This document shows positions 62,242-64,000 of a stretch of DNA of 64,000 nucleotides, piece by piece; the first letter of the stretch is position 1; each line of letters opens with the position of its first letter. Under the pieces are notes generated by a model, which worked only from the letters and a program-made list of their open reading frames with translations, was not told where the DNA came from and did not search any database. A program made the translations under genes and the position numbers. This DNA comes from Pseudoalteromonas sp. DL-6 (GTDB taxonomy: Bacteria > Pseudomonadota > Gammaproteobacteria > Enterobacterales > Alteromonadaceae), in contig NZ_CP019770.1 in NCBI RefSeq assembly GCF_004328665.1, positions 2,666,001 through 2,730,000 on the forward strand, in the 5' to 3' direction.

Positions 62242-62266
62242 AAAAAAAGGCCATAAAGGCCTTTTT
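62242..62266 (-). terminator. Terminator of dsbC
   Basis: AAAAAGGCC (62244-62252) with GGCCTTTTT (62258-62266), loop ATAAA, T-run on the minus strand. It separates dsbC from recJ. Confidence 0.88.
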
Positions 62267-62288
62267 AAACAGTTACTCAGGTTTTTAA

Positions 62289-63017
62289 TTAACCTGCTTT
62301 GTTGGCCTCAAGCGCAGCGCTTAATGCGGCTGCTGGTTGGTAGCCTGGGATCATGGTGCCATCTTCTAAAATAATAGCCGGTGTACCACTAATACCAAAA
62401 CTTTGGCCTAATTGGTAATGCTCTGCTACAGGGGCGCTACAGCCTTTTACAATTTGTGTATCTGCACCCGATTTAGCTTCAGTAAGTGCTCCTTGCTGAT
62501 CTTTAGCACACCATACATTCATTAAATCAGCATAACCTGACCCTTGTAGGCCACCGCGTGGAAACGCTAGGTATTTAACCGTAATGCCCGATTCAAGTAG
62601 GTCATCAAGCTCACGGTGTAATTTACGACAGTAACCACAGCTAATATCGGTAAACACGGTAATGCTGTGTTTTTCTTCTGGCGCTTTATACACGATCATT
62701 GAATCTTCGTATTCTTTTAACCCTGATTGGCGCACACCGTTAAGTGCTTGCTCGGTCAAATTACTACGGTTGTTTAAATCGATTAGTGTACCTTGCATTA
62801 AAAATTGACCGTCTGGGCTTGCATATAGTACCCCTTTATTAGTGATCAATTCTTTTAAGCCTGCAACTGGGCTTGGGTTAATTTGTTTAACAGTTACCCC
62901 TAGCGCGGCAAATTTTGTCACGATAGGATCTGTAGCATCCGGAGTGACTACAACGCTATTAGCAAAAGCGCTCAAACTAGTGCACAACATGGCACCTGCT
63001 AACATTAATTTTTTCAT
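62289..63017 (-). CDS. dsbC: Thiol:disulfide interchange protein DsbC
   Basis: A 242-residue periplasmic disulfide isomerase: signal peptide (cleavage after about residue 19, AFAN), an N-terminal dimerisation domain (to about 80), a linker and a thioredoxin domain with the active site C127-GY-C130, a second Cys pair (VWCAKD, KGCSAP) and the cis-Pro loop GTPAI. It corrects wrong disulfides in exported proteins. Spacing to xerD is about 70 bases, with its own ribosome site. Confidence 0.96.
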   Translation of the reverse strand: MKKLMLAGAMLCTSLSAFANSVVVTPDATDPIVTKFAALGVTVKQINPSPVAGLKELITNKGVLYASPDGQFLMQGTLIDLNNRSNLTEQALNGVRQSGLKEYEDSMIVYKAPEEKHSITVFTDISCGYCRKLHRELDDLLESGITVKYLAFPRGGLQGSGYADLMNVWCAKDQQGALTEAKSGADTQIVKGCSAPVAEHYQLGQSFGISGTPAIILEDGTMIPGYQPAAALSAALEANKAG

Positions 63018-63089
63018 AACGGGTTCTCTATCCTAAAAATACTTATCTTATCGTGTCTATATGACCGGCTTAGTGACAAAAAAATTCGC

Positions 63090-64000
63090 TTAAGCACGAG
63101 GATGATGCTCAGCATGCACCGATTTTAATCGCTCATTCGCTACATGCGTATAAATTTGGGTAGTTGATAGGTCGCTGTGGCCAAGCATCATCTGCACCAC
63201 ACGCAAGTCAGCCCCATGATTTAATAAATGCGTTGCAAATGCATGTCGCAAGGTATGGGGTGATAACGGCGACTCAACGGATGCCAAAATAGCATAGTGT
63301 TTAATCCGATGCCAAAAAGTTTGTCGTGTCATGCCTACCCCTCGTTTAGAAGGAAATACAAAATCAGTGGCGTGTTTTATCATTTGCGCGCGCCCGAGCT
63401 TTAAAAACTGCTCGAGCCAATACATAGCTTCTTCACCTAAAGGCACTAGCCGCTCTTTGTTTCCTTTACCTTTTACAAACACCACAGCTTGGCGCAAATT
63501 TATTTGCTCCATTCTCAGCCCCACCAACTCAGTTACCCGCAAGCCCGTTGCATACAAGAGCTCTAGCATGGCTTTGTCGCGCAGACCCATTGGTTCTTCT
63601 GTATTGGGGGCACTTAATAGCGCCTCTACTTCAGCCTCAGAAAGCGTTTTTGGTAACGACTGCCCCGCTTTAGGCTGAGCAATATTGACCATAGGTGAGT
63701 CACTAATTATTTTTTCACGCACAAAGTACTGATAAAAACGTTTTAATGCACTAATGCTGCGCGCAGTACTGCGTGGCTTTAGCCCTAAATCAACACGGTG
63801 CGCTAAGTAACTTTCAACGTCGAGGCTGGTTACCGTCATTAAGTTTTCGCCTTTTAAAAATTGGCAAAACTTATCTAAGTCACTGCGATAAGCGCTCAGT
63901 GTGTTTTCACTTACACCTTGCTCTAAATAGAGGCTATCAAGAAAGGTTTCTAAAAAGTCGCTATTGCTGCTTAGCTCAGTATTTTGTTCAGGTAAATCGT
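63090..64000 (-). CDS. xerD: Tyrosine recombinase XerD, truncated by the window edge
   Basis: The frame continues past 63839 to the end of the window without a stop (its N-terminal SAM-like domain reads NTLSAYRSDLDKFCQFL and the preceding residues), so the start lies beyond 64000. Catalytic residues are readable: Arg in ATGLRVTELVGLR, Lys in GKGNKERLVPL, His-Arg in LSPHTLRHAFATH, and His-Tyr in GHSDLSTTQIYTH. With XerC it resolves chromosome dimers at dif. It is the first gene of the conserved xerD-dsbC-recJ block. Confidence 0.97.
   Translation of the reverse strand, partial: DLPEQNTELSSNSDFLETFLDSLYLEQGVSENTLSAYRSDLDKFCQFLKGENLMTVTSLDVESYLAHRVDLGLKPRSTARSISALKRFYQYFVREKIISDSPMVNIAQPKAGQSLPKTLSEAEVEALLSAPNTEEPMGLRDKAMLELLYATGLRVTELVGLRMEQINLRQAVVFVKGKGNKERLVPLGEEAMYWLEQFLKLGRAQMIKHATDFVFPSKRGVGMTRQTFWHRIKHYAILASVESPLSPHTLRHAFATHLLNHGADLRVVQMMLGHSDLSTTQIYTHVANERLKSVHAEHHPRA

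Overview
The window looks like a chromosomal stretch of a marine gammaproteobacterium of the order Alteromonadales, most probably Pseudoalteromonas. The evidence is AT-rich DNA, the conserved block xerD-dsbC-recJ-prfB-lysS, a tRNA-Ser(GCT)/tRNA-Arg(ACG) array like the serV-argVYZQ array of E. coli, and many c-di-GMP, TonB and membrane-protein genes of the types common in that group. The genus is inferred from recognised protein families; no database search was run. No prophage, CRISPR array, rRNA or recognisable transposase is present.

Layout. 1-7 kb: the 3' end of a hybrid sensor kinase, a DUF2339 membrane protein, a diguanylate cyclase, a YqaA/VTT protein and a DUF3754 protein. 7-13 kb: a heavy-metal RND efflux operon (small His-rich secreted protein, CzcC, CzcB, CzcA). 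13-18 kb: a YqhD-type aldehyde reductase with a divergent YqhC-type regulator, a 7TM diguanylate cyclase and a VOC protein. 18-24.8 kb: two overlapping small membrane genes, a fasciclin-repeat lipoprotein, a sterol-desaturase/SRPBCC pair with a divergent AraC regulator, a solute-binding protein and a NUDIX hydrolase. 25-34 kb: PrpE-type acyl-CoA synthetase, an MscS channel, a LysR/ene-reductase pair, a third diguanylate cyclase, a thioredoxin-like lipoprotein and a cystine transporter. 34-47.5 kb: exported KatG, an MFS-acyltransferase fusion, DUF2189, CBS and DUF2237 proteins, Dps, a SulP transporter, a lipoprotein cytochrome c, a VC0807-like protein, a YcaD-like MFS protein and a metallopeptidase-like lipoprotein. 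47.8-51.5 kb: tonB-ECF sigma-anti-sigma operon, then a KAP NTPase bracketed by inverted repeats. 51.6-56 kb: NhaC antiporter and an AmiE/NamZ peptidoglycan-recycling pair, with a long heptanucleotide repeat upstream. 56.4-57 kb: tRNA operon with one decayed tRNA-Arg. 57-64 kb: the lysS-prfB-recJ-dsbC-xerD block.

Working together: metal efflux, aldehyde and ene reduction, exported catalase-peroxidase and Dps suggest a stress-resistance theme. NamZ and the AmiE-like hydrolase probably release MurNAc from peptidoglycan fragments. TonB, the sigma factor and the anti-sigma candidate probably form a self-regulated envelope unit.

Most notable unexplained items: (1) the small membrane pair at 18.0-18.8 kb, whose members are diverged paralogues with complementary lysine/arginine patterns, as expected for an antiparallel heterodimer; (2) the KAP NTPase gene enclosed by about 50-bp inverted repeats; (3) an 18.6-copy TTTTAGG array next to namZ; (4) a secreted-repeat domain inserted inside the last fasciclin domain of a lipoprotein.
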